A stretch of 64,000 nucleotides of DNA from M3007 sp035299505. GTDB taxonomy: Bacteria; Bacteroidota; Bacteroidia; Chitinophagales; Saprospiraceae. The stretch is from positions 1 through 64,000 of the forward strand of contig DATGWL010000017.1 in assembly GCA_035299505.1 (NCBI GenBank), in the 5' to 3' direction. The translations under genes and the position numbers were made by a program. Of the stretch, positions 23,775 through 33,400 are shown in pieces. Below the pieces are notes generated by a model. That model searched no databases, had not been told where the DNA came from, and saw only the letters and a list, made by a program, of their open reading frames with translations. Numbering within the stretch: the first letter of the stretch is position 1; each line of letters begins with the position of its first letter.

Positions 23775-24455
23775 ATGGAATCCCTGGATCAAAAAGTGAT
23801 TATTTACGACGATGCCTGTCCTATGTGCAAGGCATACACTGCAGGATTTATCAAAGCCGGCTGGTTGCAGCATCGGAGCGGATTCAGCCATGCGGACCCC
23901 GAGGTGATAAACAAAATTGACCTCGACAGAGCCCGGCACGAAATTCCGTTGCTGGATTTACAAACCGGTCAGGTTGTGTATGGTTTGGATGCCCTCTTTT
24001 TGATTATTGGCGCCAAATGGCCAGTATTTAAACCCCTTTTCAAAACTTCCTGGTTCAAAAAATTGCTCTATCCGCTGTATCAGATCATCACCTTTAACCG
24101 AAGGGTGATTGCCGGAAGCAGTGCTCCTGTTACAGGATTTGATTGTGCACCGGATGTTAACCTGTTCTATCGTTGGTTATATATTGGTCTGGCTACTTTA
24201 GGGGCGTTCAGTATTTACTGGTCATTTTGGCAAAGTACAGAACCATTGGCAAAAGGTATATTCCTGTTGCATGGCATAGCGCTGGTTTTGGTAGTTTTAG
24301 TACAGAAAAAACTCGATTTTATAGGCCATTGGGCTACGGTTGCGCTGGCTTCAGCACTCGTAGCTGCAATTCTGCCGGCTTCCTTGTCGGTCAAGGCCGC
24401 TGCGGCTTTGGGCATAACTGCCTGGATGTGGTGGTTGCGCCGCAATAAGGTGTAG
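23775..24455 (+). CDS. DCC-family (DUF393) thiol-disulfide oxidoreductase-like membrane protein
   Basis: A 226-residue protein from the ATG at 23775. It begins with a DUF393 domain whose signature, YDDACPMCKAYT (Cys15 and Cys18 in a CxxC), gives the family the name DCC. LDLQTGQVVYGLDAL is the second conserved block. The C-terminal part adds three to four membrane helices (about 132-226: YIGLATLGAFSIYW, AKGIFLLHGIALVLVVLV, FIGHWATVALASALVAAILP). A redox role through CxxC is inferred from the family; partner proteins are unknown. It sits between a dehydrogenase gene and an SLC13 transporter, each with its own spacing, so an operon is possible but not clear. Confidence 0.82.
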   Translation: MESLDQKVIIYDDACPMCKAYTAGFIKAGWLQHRSGFSHADPEVINKIDLDRARHEIPLLDLQTGQVVYGLDALFLIIGAKWPVFKPLFKTSWFKKLLYPLYQIITFNRRVIAGSSAPVTGFDCAPDVNLFYRWLYIGLATLGAFSIYWSFWQSTEPLAKGIFLLHGIALVLVVLVQKKLDFIGHWATVALASALVAAILPASLSVKAAAALGITAWMWWLRRNKV

Positions 24456-24544
24456 GCATTGTCGCGGTTTTTCCCATCTTTTCCGGTAGATTTTTCAGAT
24501 TCCGGCTGCGGTTTTCGTCCTTTGTGGGTGCATAACATACTTCC

Positions 24545-26044
24545 ATGAATTTCAGAAAAATCGCGTTGTTGGCCGGCCCTGCCTTGTTCTTATTGATGGT
24601 GTTGATTCCTGCTCCCCCGGGCATGTCCTGGGCTGCTCAACTGACCGCAGGAATTACGCTTTGGATTGCTGTTTGGTGGATCTCCGAACCGGTTGAAATG
24701 GCGGCCACGTCCTTATTGCCTCTGATTTTGCTCCCCCTCACAGGCGTGGCATCTCTGAAAGTAGTGGCTGCGGAATATGGCAACGAAATCATTTTCCTGT
24801 TCATGGCGGGCTTTTTCATGGGCAAAGCGGTGGAGCGCTGGCAACTACACCGGCGCATAGCCTTGCGAATGGTTTGGTGGATTGGCGCCGACCCATCCCG
24901 CACGGTGCTGGGCTTCATGGTGGCAACGGCCTTTATCTCTATGTGGATTTCCAATACGGCAACTGCAGTAATGATGACGCCGGTGGCTATTGCAGTGGCT
25001 GTTGGGCAGAATAAAAACGGACCGGTAGATGCTAATTTTGCCAAAGCCTTGTTGCTCGGGGTAGGGTATGCCTGCTCCATTGGCGGCCTGGCTACTGTAA
25101 TTGGAACACCAACCAATGCTATCTTTCTTTCCTATGCTCAGCAAAAAATGGGCGAAACCGTTTCCTTCGGTAAATGGCTGATGTTCGGATTGCCTTTTAC
25201 TGCGGCATTGCTGCTGATTTGCTGGCAATTGTTGATCAGGATGTTCCCTTTTGGACAACAGCCAGGTTCTGCGTTTCATTCCCGGGCTCAAATCAAGGAA
25301 CAATTGCAGGCTATGGGAACTGTTTCTGTGCCTGAACGCAGGGTGATGTGGATTTTTGGAGCAGTAATTTTGGCCTGGGTAAGCGGGTCGCTGATTTGGT
25401 ACAAGCCACTCAACCTTTGGATCCACACAGCACTGGCGGGTATGCCTGTGCCGGAAGTGTTAGATAAAGTGCCGGCCTATTGCTCTGATACAGTAGTGGC
25501 ACTGATCGGCGCTCTTTTGTTTTTTACTATTCCTGCCGGCGATAAACAAAATGAAACAACCCTGCTGGATTGGCCAACTGCCGTAAAAATACCCTGGGCC
25601 ATCTTGATATTGTTTGGTGGCGGACTGGCTTTGGCCAAAGGTTTCGATTTAAGCGGTCTGGCTGGCTGGTTCGGCGAAGTCTTGAAGGCCCTGGGGAATC
25701 TGCCTCATGCCCTGATCCTTCTGGTAGTGCTGGCAGTGGTGGTAATACTCAGTGAGGTGGCATCCAATATTGCCACAGCATCCATGATGATGCCTGTACT
25801 GGCTGCGCTGGCCGGAAGTTTAGGGGCACATCCTTTTGGCCTTTTAATGAGCGCTACCCTGGCAGCATCCTTCGGCTTTGGCCTGCCTATTGCCACTGCA
25901 CCCAATAGTATTGTTTATGCTTCGGGACAAATGTCTACACGGGATATGGCGCGTGCCGGGTTTTTGTTGGACGCTCTTGCAATTTTGTTGCTTTTGGGAT
26001 TTGTGTATGGATTGCTTCCGTTTGTTTGGGGAATCAGAGTATAA
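24545..26044 (+). CDS. SLC13/DASS family sodium-coupled anion transporter
   Basis: A 499-residue integral membrane protein of the divalent anion:Na+ symporter family, which takes up dicarboxylates, citrate or sulfate with sodium. Two related halves each hold an SNT-type motif at the binding site: SNTATAVMMTPVAIAVAV (about 139-156) and ASNIATASMMMPVLAALAG (about 404-422). The TPTNAIF loop after the first is also typical. About 12 helices cover nearly the whole length. Dicarboxylates such as succinate are likely given the SNT motifs, but substrate cannot be fixed by sight. No terminator is obvious; 288 bp follow to the next gene. Confidence 0.92.
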   Translation: MNFRKIALLAGPALFLLMVLIPAPPGMSWAAQLTAGITLWIAVWWISEPVEMAATSLLPLILLPLTGVASLKVVAAEYGNEIIFLFMAGFFMGKAVERWQLHRRIALRMVWWIGADPSRTVLGFMVATAFISMWISNTATAVMMTPVAIAVAVGQNKNGPVDANFAKALLLGVGYACSIGGLATVIGTPTNAIFLSYAQQKMGETVSFGKWLMFGLPFTAALLLICWQLLIRMFPFGQQPGSAFHSRAQIKEQLQAMGTVSVPERRVMWIFGAVILAWVSGSLIWYKPLNLWIHTALAGMPVPEVLDKVPAYCSDTVVALIGALLFFTIPAGDKQNETTLLDWPTAVKIPWAILILFGGGLALAKGFDLSGLAGWFGEVLKALGNLPHALILLVVLAVVVILSEVASNIATASMMMPVLAALAGSLGAHPFGLLMSATLAASFGFGLPIATAPNSIVYASGQMSTRDMARAGFLLDALAILLLLGFVYGLLPFVWGIRV

Positions 26045-26271
26045 TTCTGTCTCAAATTTTATTTGCAAATTTTTTGCTGGTTTTAATCTTGCTGCAACCT
26101 TGTTTAAGGCCTTAAACAGGTTCAACTTCTTTCAATTTTTTTTGAAATGTTTATCCTTGTCAAGAATTTGTAAAAATTGCATAATTTATTGATTTTCAAG
26201 TGTTTGACTCAATAGTGTGTTTCACAACACCAATTTTTTGAAAATTTTAACAGTTTTTGTCTAAGCCTGTA
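26045..26271. other. AT-rich spacer upstream of the ECF sigma promoter
   Basis: No gene is seen. The stretch is AT-rich, with repeated short words around CAATTTTTTG and TTCAATTTTTTTTGAA (about 26129-26144, a short palindrome). Confidence 0.5.
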
Positions 26272-26303
26272 TTGGAAATTGTTAAACATCTTAGTTACCT
26301 TTG
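26272..26303 (+). promoter_or_regulatory. Bacteroidota-type promoter of the second ECF sigma gene
   Basis: TTG (26272-26274), a 21-nt spacer and TACCTTTG (26296-26303), an exact -7 element. The ATG at 26333 follows 29 nt later, with AGGAG 10 nt before it. Confidence 0.7.
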
Positions 26304-26332
26304 AGGCATCTTAAAATCAACAGGAGATTGCC

Positions 26333-26851
26333 ATGACAAGTATAGAATTCGATAGCAAGCTGAGCACTCTGACGAGCATGTTGCACTCCTTCGCCTATAA
26401 CTTGACGAAGAACGTGGAGGATGCCAAGGACTTGTATCAGGAAACGACCTATCGCGCGTTGTACAACCGCGACAAATTTCAGCCCGACACTAATTTCAAG
26501 GCGTGGATGTTCACGATAATGAAGAACATCTTCATCAACAACTACCGGAAAAAAGTGAAGGCCAATACGGTGCTTGACAACACCGAAAATCAATTCTACC
26601 TCAATTCTTTCAGCCACTCAGCAGCCAATGCAGCCGAAGGAAACATCCTGCTCAAAGAATTGAATACGATGGTGGAAAAGTTGGACGACAGTATCCGCAT
26701 TCCGTTCACCATGCACTTCGAAGGTTTTAAATACCAGGAAATTGCAGATGAACTGAACCTTCCGCTGGGCACTGTTAAAAGTCGAATCTTTTTCGCCCGT
26801 AAAGAGTTGAAAGACAGAATTATGTCCAATTACGGATTTAACCCCAACTAA
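26333..26851 (+). CDS. ECF-type RNA polymerase sigma factor (no adjacent anti-sigma)
   Basis: A 172-residue sigma-70 family protein of the ECF group. Region 2: YNLTKNVEDAKDLYQETTYR and NFKAWMFTIMKNIFINNYRK (about 19-78). Region 4: IPFTMHFEGFKYQEIADELN and LPLGTVKSRIFFARKELKDR (about 124-163). It has its own promoter matching the housekeeping consensus and its own terminator, and a clear AGGAG ribosome site, rare in this window. No membrane or anti-sigma gene lies next to it, so control is probably at transcription or by an unlinked partner. It resembles the short, highly expressed sigma factors found in many Bacteroidota genomes. Confidence 0.93.
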   Translation: MTSIEFDSKLSTLTSMLHSFAYNLTKNVEDAKDLYQETTYRALYNRDKFQPDTNFKAWMFTIMKNIFINNYRKKVKANTVLDNTENQFYLNSFSHSAANAAEGNILLKELNTMVEKLDDSIRIPFTMHFEGFKYQEIADELNLPLGTVKSRIFFARKELKDRIMSNYGFNPN

Positions 26852-26885
26852 TTATCGCGTTAAGCGCTCAGATGACCAACGGAAG

Positions 26886-26913
26886 AGCCGCCACTAACCT
26901 GGCGGCTTTTTTT
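26886..26913 (+). terminator. Intrinsic terminator of the second ECF sigma gene
   Basis: AGCCGCC pairs with GGCGGCT across an 8-nt loop and is followed by seven T, 34 bp after the stop codon. Confidence 0.88.
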
Positions 26914-26935
26914 ATGCCCTTGCATTAAGTAGCCA

Positions 26936-28270
26936 CTACATTTCACGGGTAACATCCAAACCCTTTATCATTTGAAGATAGGATTTGGCAAAAAGGGTAT
27001 GGGATGCAAAGTTTAACCCCTGAACATCCGGCTTGAGTTTTGGGTAATCAGAGCGGTATTGCTCTGCAAGGCGTTTGATTTCCCGCAAAATTTCGGCTTT
27101 GTTTAACCTTCCGGACTCATCTGTGAAAGGAATCTTGAAGCCAAGCTGCCGGAAAAAATCACTTTCCGTAATCTGGAAAAACAAATGCAGGAAAGCCCGG
27201 TCTGGCCTTGGCGGCGCCTGATGAAACAGGATGAAACCGGCAATGTATTGCGGTATGGCGGCGGCTAAAGCATCATGGCCCTGTTGCAATGGCCATTCCA
27301 TATTGGCCAGTTCTCCATCAATAAAACTGGCTACTGTGCCATGCGGGACTGCCGGATTGGCGCCGAACGTACTCTGTGTACGGTACATTTCTGCAAAAAA
27401 AGCTTCCCTCGGCCTGTCGAGCAGCGTTTGAAACTCCCGGCGCATTTGCTGCAGCTTAACCTGAGGCGTAAGATTGTTCTTGGAAAAATATGCAGCGTAA
27501 ACACGCTCCAGCAGATCCATCATAAATCCCTCAGGTTTAATCAGGTAATCAAGTTTAAACGCCAGCGCCAGGAACAAATAAGCATACGTTCCCGGGTAGG
27601 TATTTGGATCCGGCTTACCCTTGTCCATTTCAGCCATAACTGCCTGAATGGATTGAACGATGTAACGGTATTTTATCTCTTTTTCCTCTTCCGGAATTTC
27701 AGTCAGGTTGCGGCCATCTGCCGGACTCAATACCTGGGCAAATTCTCCCAGCAGCAGGTCATCCTGCTTATCCGCATGAATGGCCAGCTCCCGCAAAGCA
27801 TGCAGTATTTTCAATGGGGAGCCGTCAGCGGTGCGTGTATCAAATACAATGCACAAATTATTCTCGTTATCCAGCGCGAAGCGACTGAATTTGAGGTTAA
27901 AGTTGGCTTCCATGAGCCTGCGCATGAAACCCACATTCAGATCGTTGGCCCTTGCTACCCGACTTTCTGCCTTAACCATGTCCTGGCCAGCCACCCCCGT
28001 GATACGCTGTGAGCCCTGAAACAGTTCAAAATGAATGACGCCATCTTTTTCCTCCCAGCGAATATTGGGTTGTTTGGCTTCTTCATCAACAAGATAATGC
28101 ATGAATTCGCGGTACGCAATGAGCGCATCACCTTGTTCAAAGGCCTCCAAAGAGCGGTCAAATGCCTGTTGCTGCTCATCAGATTTGTAAGCATCCGAGA
28201 ATCTGCCAAACGGAATATCAGGTTGATCTGGCTGGGCAGCGTGTCCAAAAAGTCGGGAAAGGAAGTTCAT
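26936..28270 (-). CDS. Conserved-looking cytoplasmic protein of unknown function
   Basis: A 444-residue soluble protein without signal peptide or membrane helix. I do not recognise it with certainty. Residues about 30-190 alternate strands and helices (WEEKDGVIHFELFQGSQRIT, MRRLMEANFNLKFSRFALDN, NNLCIVFDTRTADGSPLKIL), which resembles the YbjN / type III chaperone-like fold. The rest is mainly helical (YPGTYAYLFLALAFKLDYLI, FFQITESDFFRQLGFKIPF). It is read leftward, with the GSCFA gene diverging 83 bp away. A regulatory or chaperone-like role is only a guess from the fold impression. Confidence 0.75.
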   Translation of the reverse strand: MNFLSRLFGHAAQPDQPDIPFGRFSDAYKSDEQQQAFDRSLEAFEQGDALIAYREFMHYLVDEEAKQPNIRWEEKDGVIHFELFQGSQRITGVAGQDMVKAESRVARANDLNVGFMRRLMEANFNLKFSRFALDNENNLCIVFDTRTADGSPLKILHALRELAIHADKQDDLLLGEFAQVLSPADGRNLTEIPEEEKEIKYRYIVQSIQAVMAEMDKGKPDPNTYPGTYAYLFLALAFKLDYLIKPEGFMMDLLERVYAAYFSKNNLTPQVKLQQMRREFQTLLDRPREAFFAEMYRTQSTFGANPAVPHGTVASFIDGELANMEWPLQQGHDALAAAIPQYIAGFILFHQAPPRPDRAFLHLFFQITESDFFRQLGFKIPFTDESGRLNKAEILREIKRLAEQYRSDYPKLKPDVQGLNFASHTLFAKSYLQMIKGLDVTREM

Positions 28271-28353
28271 GTATAGCTAAGAAAGCAGGCAAATGTAGAA
28301 AGATTGCCGGTAACGCAAAGCTCCCGTTTGAACTGGCTATTTTTGCTGCCGCT

Positions 28354-29325
28354 ATGGATGTTTTTCGAACTGCGATGCCACTCGTTCCTGCGCCGGTTTT
28401 GATGCGGCATGGTGAACCTGTTTTGCTCATGGGCTCCTGTTTTACAGAGCACATCGGGCACAAGTTGTCTGAACGCAAGTTTCATACCAGCCTTAATCCT
28501 TTCGGCATTGTTTACAATCCGATGTCGCTGGCAGATGGCTTGCGCAGATTACTCACCCGCGAAGATGCCTTTGACCTCTTTGAGCATCAGGGATTGTGGC
28601 ATAGCTGGGATCATCACGGCAAGTTTTCCGGCCCCAACCACTCCGAAACCCTTGCACAGCTGTGCGGGCGCCTGCAAGAGGCGGCAACATTTTGTAGGCA
28701 AGCCAAATGGCTGCTGCTCACTTTTGGCACTGCCGAGGTATCGGTTTTGCGAGAATCCGGTAGGGTAGTGGCCAATAACCACAAAATGCCGGGCGCACTT
28801 TTTGACCAACGCAGGCTATCGGTAGCAGAGGTTGTGGATGCCTGGTTGCCTTTATTGCAACAATGTGTGGATAAACAGGTGGTCCTCACAGTGAGTCCTG
28901 TCCGGCATTTGCGTCAGGGCCTGGTGGAAAACCAGCGTAGTAAGGCGGTTTTGTTGCTGGCCTGCGAAGAACTTAGCCGGCAACTGGCCCATGTTCATTA
29001 TTTTCCGTCGTATGAATTACTGATGGACGACTTGCGGGACTACCGGTTTTATGCGGCCGATATGGCGCATCCATCGCCGGTGGCTATTGATTACATCTGG
29101 AAGCACTTTTCCGACACTTATTTTGACGCAGCTACTCAGGATCGGAACGACCTGATTCAAAAAATCCGGGCAGCCATGGAGCACCGGCCATTTCATCCGG
29201 AATTGCCTCAGCACCAGGCCTTTTTACATGCCCAGCTGGATCGCATCCAATTGGTTCAGCAATCCTATCCGGATCTGGACTGGACCGAAGAAATCCAGTA
29301 TTTCACTAAGGGATTACTTCCCTGA
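28354..29325 (+). CDS. GSCFA domain protein
   Basis: A 323-residue protein from the ATG at 28354 (longer in-frame starts would overlap the divergent gene). It carries the family marks in order: MGSCFTEHIGHKL (GSCF at 27-30), SLNPFGIVYNP, LLLTFGTAEV, NNHKMPG, LTVSPVRHLRQG and PSYELLMDDLRDYRFYAADM, then HPSPVAIDYIW. GSCFA proteins belong to the SGNH-like hydrolase group: the Ser of GSCF, the Asn of NNH and the D-x-x-H near the end (DMAHPS) would form the active site. They are probably esterases or O-acyl handlers of unknown substrate. It is convergent with the transglutaminase gene, 16 bp away. Confidence 0.9.
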   Translation: MDVFRTAMPLVPAPVLMRHGEPVLLMGSCFTEHIGHKLSERKFHTSLNPFGIVYNPMSLADGLRRLLTREDAFDLFEHQGLWHSWDHHGKFSGPNHSETLAQLCGRLQEAATFCRQAKWLLLTFGTAEVSVLRESGRVVANNHKMPGALFDQRRLSVAEVVDAWLPLLQQCVDKQVVLTVSPVRHLRQGLVENQRSKAVLLLACEELSRQLAHVHYFPSYELLMDDLRDYRFYAADMAHPSPVAIDYIWKHFSDTYFDAATQDRNDLIQKIRAAMEHRPFHPELPQHQAFLHAQLDRIQLVQQSYPDLDWTEEIQYFTKGLLP

Positions 29326-29341
29326 TATGGAGTGCCATGCT

Positions 29342-30244
29342 TCACTGGCGATAAAACTCACCCATTAGGGCCAACTGTATTTTGTTGTTCTTTTTTTCGC
29401 CACCCCAAACCTGAAATTTCTGTGCCGCAGTTGGCTTGAACACCAGGGTTGTCCATCCGTCCTGATCTTTACGCTGTACGTCCAGGTCTTTTCCACTCAT
29501 TTGTACGAATATATGAGTATTGGGCTGCTGAATTTTCAGTTTCAGGCGAATCTTTCCGCCAGGCGCCTGTTCCATCACAGCATCCTGAATGCCATGTTGT
29601 AAATCGCCGTTTGCATAGAAACTAAGTTTTTTGAAATCGGCCGCAGAAATGGGCTGATCAATCAGTTGCCACTTCGTTTCTTCCGGATAGTGTGTGAGCA
29701 AAAAGATACGCGGTTCAACAAAAAAGTGACCAGGCTGAAATTCCCGGATAAATTTTCCCTGATCATTCCGATAGCCAGCGCCCCAGGTGGCGTCCAGAAG
29801 CTCCCATTTGTCGCCCAGTTTAACGGCATTCCAGGCATGACTTTCCCAGTTCCCGTTAAAGGTTTTGGCATGCCCCTCAATAAATGCACAATCCAGGCCA
29901 ACTGCCTGAGCCATTCTTTGGTACAACAGGGAATAATCCATGCATACTCCCCGGCCACTGCGAAAAACCTGCTTCACCCTGCGGTCACAATACTCTTGCC
30001 TGGTGCGTGCCTCTACCTCCGGAACTTTTTGATAATCAATAGATTGTGCTATCCAGGAATATATAGCCCTGGCTTTTTCACGGTCGGTTTTAAGGTCTTT
30101 ACACAAATCCCTGGCCAGCGCTTCAGGAGTATCGTATTGCCTCCTGTTAAATTCCCGGCAAGCCGTATCCAACGCCTCATACTCCGGTTGAGCAAACCCC
30201 CAACCCAAACACATGGAAAAAAGAATTGTCAGAAAGTACTTCAT
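29342..30244 (-). CDS. Exported transglutaminase-like (papain-fold) protein
   Basis: A 300-residue protein from the ATG at 30244, which gives a signal peptide (KYFLTILFSMCLGWGFAQ, residues 2-19). The transglutaminase core has all three catalytic residues in place: Cys101 in GRGVCMDYS, His136 in ESHAWNAV and Asp151 in LLDATWGAG. The C-terminal third is beta-rich (GGKIRLKLKIQQPNTHIFVQ). Bacterial members act as peptidases, amidases or crosslinkers in the periplasm or at the surface; which applies here is unknown. It diverges from the giant gene at 30401 with a CACTCACTCATTCACA-type array in the shared upstream region. Confidence 0.9.
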   Translation of the reverse strand: MKYFLTILFSMCLGWGFAQPEYEALDTACREFNRRQYDTPEALARDLCKDLKTDREKARAIYSWIAQSIDYQKVPEVEARTRQEYCDRRVKQVFRSGRGVCMDYSLLYQRMAQAVGLDCAFIEGHAKTFNGNWESHAWNAVKLGDKWELLDATWGAGYRNDQGKFIREFQPGHFFVEPRIFLLTHYPEETKWQLIDQPISAADFKKLSFYANGDLQHGIQDAVMEQAPGGKIRLKLKIQQPNTHIFVQMSGKDLDVQRKDQDGWTTLVFKPTAAQKFQVWGGEKKNNKIQLALMGEFYRQ

Positions 30245-30265
30245 ATGAGATGGGTTATTTGTTTT

Positions 30266-30332
30266 CACTCACTCACTCACTCATTCACACACTCACTCAT
30301 TCACACACTCACTCATTCACACACACACTCAT
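30266..30332 (+). repeat. Tandem array CACTCACTCATTCACA in a divergent promoter region
   Basis: About four units; three near-perfect copies of a 16-bp unit CACTCACTCATTCACA, preceded by CACT repeats and ending in CACACACACTCATT. It holds no G on the plus strand. It lies between the divergent ATGs at 30244 and 30401. Confidence 0.85.
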
Positions 30333-30400
30333 TATCTTCACACCAATTTTCCCGCTCCGACGTTTATCGCATAACATTTCAGCTCATCCAACAATTTCCC

Positions 30401-33400
30401 ATGCAACAATTGTATTCCCGCATGCACTTCCGTTTGTCTCTTTTGTTTCTGTTATCTCTTGTCACCAGCCTTTTACAGGCCCAAACGCAACAAAAATTTC
30501 CGGAAAATTCCACCGAGTTTGTAGATAAGCTGGGTGAGTTCATGACCCTCTCCAAACGCCCGGATATGGAAGAGTCTTTTGCTGTTTTCAGAAAAATGCA
30601 CAAAGCCGGCGCTTTTCCTGAATGGGAAATGAAACGAATTATTTCCGTTGCAAATATGATGGGGAGTCAGAATCTTTCTTCTTTTCCCTATTTCAAAAAC
30701 TATGTTAATGCCATCGTTGCTTCAAAAAACAGCGCCGACACCACACTTTTCCGTCGTTGGCACTCTTTTGTGGAAGAATCTTTTGCCGGTTTGGAAAAGG
30801 GGCGCGCCAAGCCTGCAGGCCTGCTTTTGGAATTTTCCGTAGATTTCATGACAGAAAGAGCATTGAAAACAGGAGAAGGTGGCTCCACCACCTGGAAAAT
30901 TAAAGGTGGTAGCTTTGAGTTTTCCTACAGCGACCGTGAACCAAGCCTTATCTGCAAGGATATCACCCTGATTGGTACCCGCAAAACAGATTCGGTTACC
31001 ATTGCCAAAACATCCGGTTATTACAAACCTTTTGAACAACTTTGGTTTGGCGATGGCGGTAAAGTCTCCTGGGCTGAGGCCGGTATGGACTCCAGTATTT
31101 ATGCCCTGTTGACCAAATATAAAGTAGAGGTGCAAAAACCACTCTTTACCTGCGATACAGCGATACTTTACTACCCCTTGTACTTCAAAGACGGTATCAA
31201 GGGCAGCTTTGAAAACAACATTGTAGTACGCTCCAAAACCACTTCCGCCAAGCCGGATTCACTGCAAAACTTTCAGTTTCCGCGCTTCCAGTCGTTCGAC
31301 AAAATTTTGAAAATCAATCGAATAGGTGACAATATCGAATACCTGGGCGGCTTCAGGCTTGCAGGTAACTCCCTCTACGGGTTTGGTACAGGTACGGAGC
31401 CTGCCCAAATGGTGGTGTACAACAAAAAACGCCAGAAGATATTCCACGGAAAAGCCGAACTGTTTGTAATTCGTCGTGGGGTAAGTGTGGTGGCTGAAAA
31501 CGTAGACGCCAAACTGTTTATGGACAACGATTCGCTTTTCCACCCGGCAGCCGACTTCCGTATTGATATTCCAAAGCAGGTAATTACCCTGATGCGCGGT
31601 GAAAAGGGATCTTCCCGAAACCCGTTCTATTCTTCCTTTTACAACATGAACCTGAACACCGATAAAGTGAGCTGGCACCTGAATGCCGACTCCCTGGAAA
31701 TTGGCGGACACACAGGTATCAAGGGTGTGGCTAAAAAGGTGGAGTTTGAAAGCAGTAACTACTACGATCCATCCGTATACCTCAAAATGCAGGGTTTGGC
31801 CAGCCACAATGCCGTAAGTACTCTGTACGCTCTTTGGCTCAAAACTGACCAGGACAAGGAAGACAATGGTCGTATTGTGAAAGACAATGAATTTGCCATG
31901 GAGATTAACCCCAAGTTCGACTACTCCAGCATTCAGAGCTTGCTGGCGCAAATGGTAGAAGAAGGGTTTATCAACTATTATTTCAGCCGGCACGAAATTG
32001 AATTGCGCGATAAATGTATCCACTATGCTCTGGCCAGCCAGGGCAAGAAGGACTTTGATGCCATCAACATCATTTCAGAAAGTACCACAGCCAACGCGCG
32101 TCTGGACTTGAAAACAAAGGAAACCTCCATTTTTGAGGTAAAGAAGCTGGAACTCAGCAAACGCCAGAAGGTGGCGCTCATACCAGACGAAAAGGAACTC
32201 ACGCTGCTCAAAAACCGCGATATGCGTTTTGGTGGAAGGCTTTTTGCCGGCATGGCCCTTTTCCAGGGACGAAATATGAGTTTCCAATATGAAAAATTTG
32301 AAGTGGATTTCGACTCTGTTCAACACCTCGATTTCTACATACCTACCGGCGAATCCGATAAGAACAACCAGCCCATTGCCAACGCCATGAGCTCCAACAT
32401 TGAGCACCTGAGCGGCGCCTTGCTGGTAGATGCCCCCAACAATAAATCTGGTAAGGAAGACCTCAATATTTTCCCTTCCCTGCAATCCAAAAAATTCTCC
32501 TTCGTATTTTACGATCAGCCTACCACCCAGCGTGGTGTGTACACCCGGGATTCTTTCTATTTTCGTTTGGATCCGTTCAGCTTCAATGGGCTGGACTCTT
32601 ACACCAAAGAGCAGCTGAAATTCAATGGCATGCTGTTTCCGGCAACCATTTTCCCGCCCTTCAAGGAAACCATTATTGTGCGTGATGAAGATAAATCCTT
32701 CGGATTTGTACACAAAACGCCAGTGGCCGGTTATCCAACCTATACTAAAAAAGGCAATTTTGCCGGATCGCTCGATCTGAGCAACAAGGGCTTGCTGGGT
32801 CGTGGCAAACTGGAATACCTGACAGCCGATATCGAATCAGAGGACTTAATTTTCCGACCCAAACAGACTACGGGAACGGCTAAAAAATTCTTCATGGAGG
32901 AAGACCGGGCCAGTGCCGTAAAAGTTCCTCAGGCCAAGGGCGAAGAGGTGTCGGTGAACTGGTTGCCGTTTAAAGACTCCATGTACGTAACCAGTAAAGC
33001 CAAGGCGTTCGAGTTGTTTAAGGCCCCAGGCTATACCCACAAAGGCGTGTTGATCCTTACACCTTCCGGTTTGAAAGGCAATGGTGAGTTTGAATGGGCT
33101 GAGGGTAAACTTACTTCTAAAATCATTTCTTACGGACCGTTCCAGGCAAAAGTGGACACAGGCAACCTGGAAATTAAATCGCTCGACCAAAAAGGTATTG
33201 CCCTGGACTCCAGGAACGTAAACGGTGACCTTGATTTTGACAAACAAAAGGGGCAGTTCAAAGCAAACCTGCTTTCCGGTAATACCACTCTTCCGCTCGA
33301 CAAATACCGGACTTCGATGAATGAATTTACCTGGAACATGAAAGCCAAAACCATTGAGTTTAAGGCAGATCCAAACCGGCCGGGTATATTTACCTCCATT

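Noticed and set aside
29666..30400. Long upstream extension of the giant exported protein
   Set aside because: It overlaps the transglutaminase gene on the other strand and the tandem array, and would bury the signal peptide that starts near 30422.
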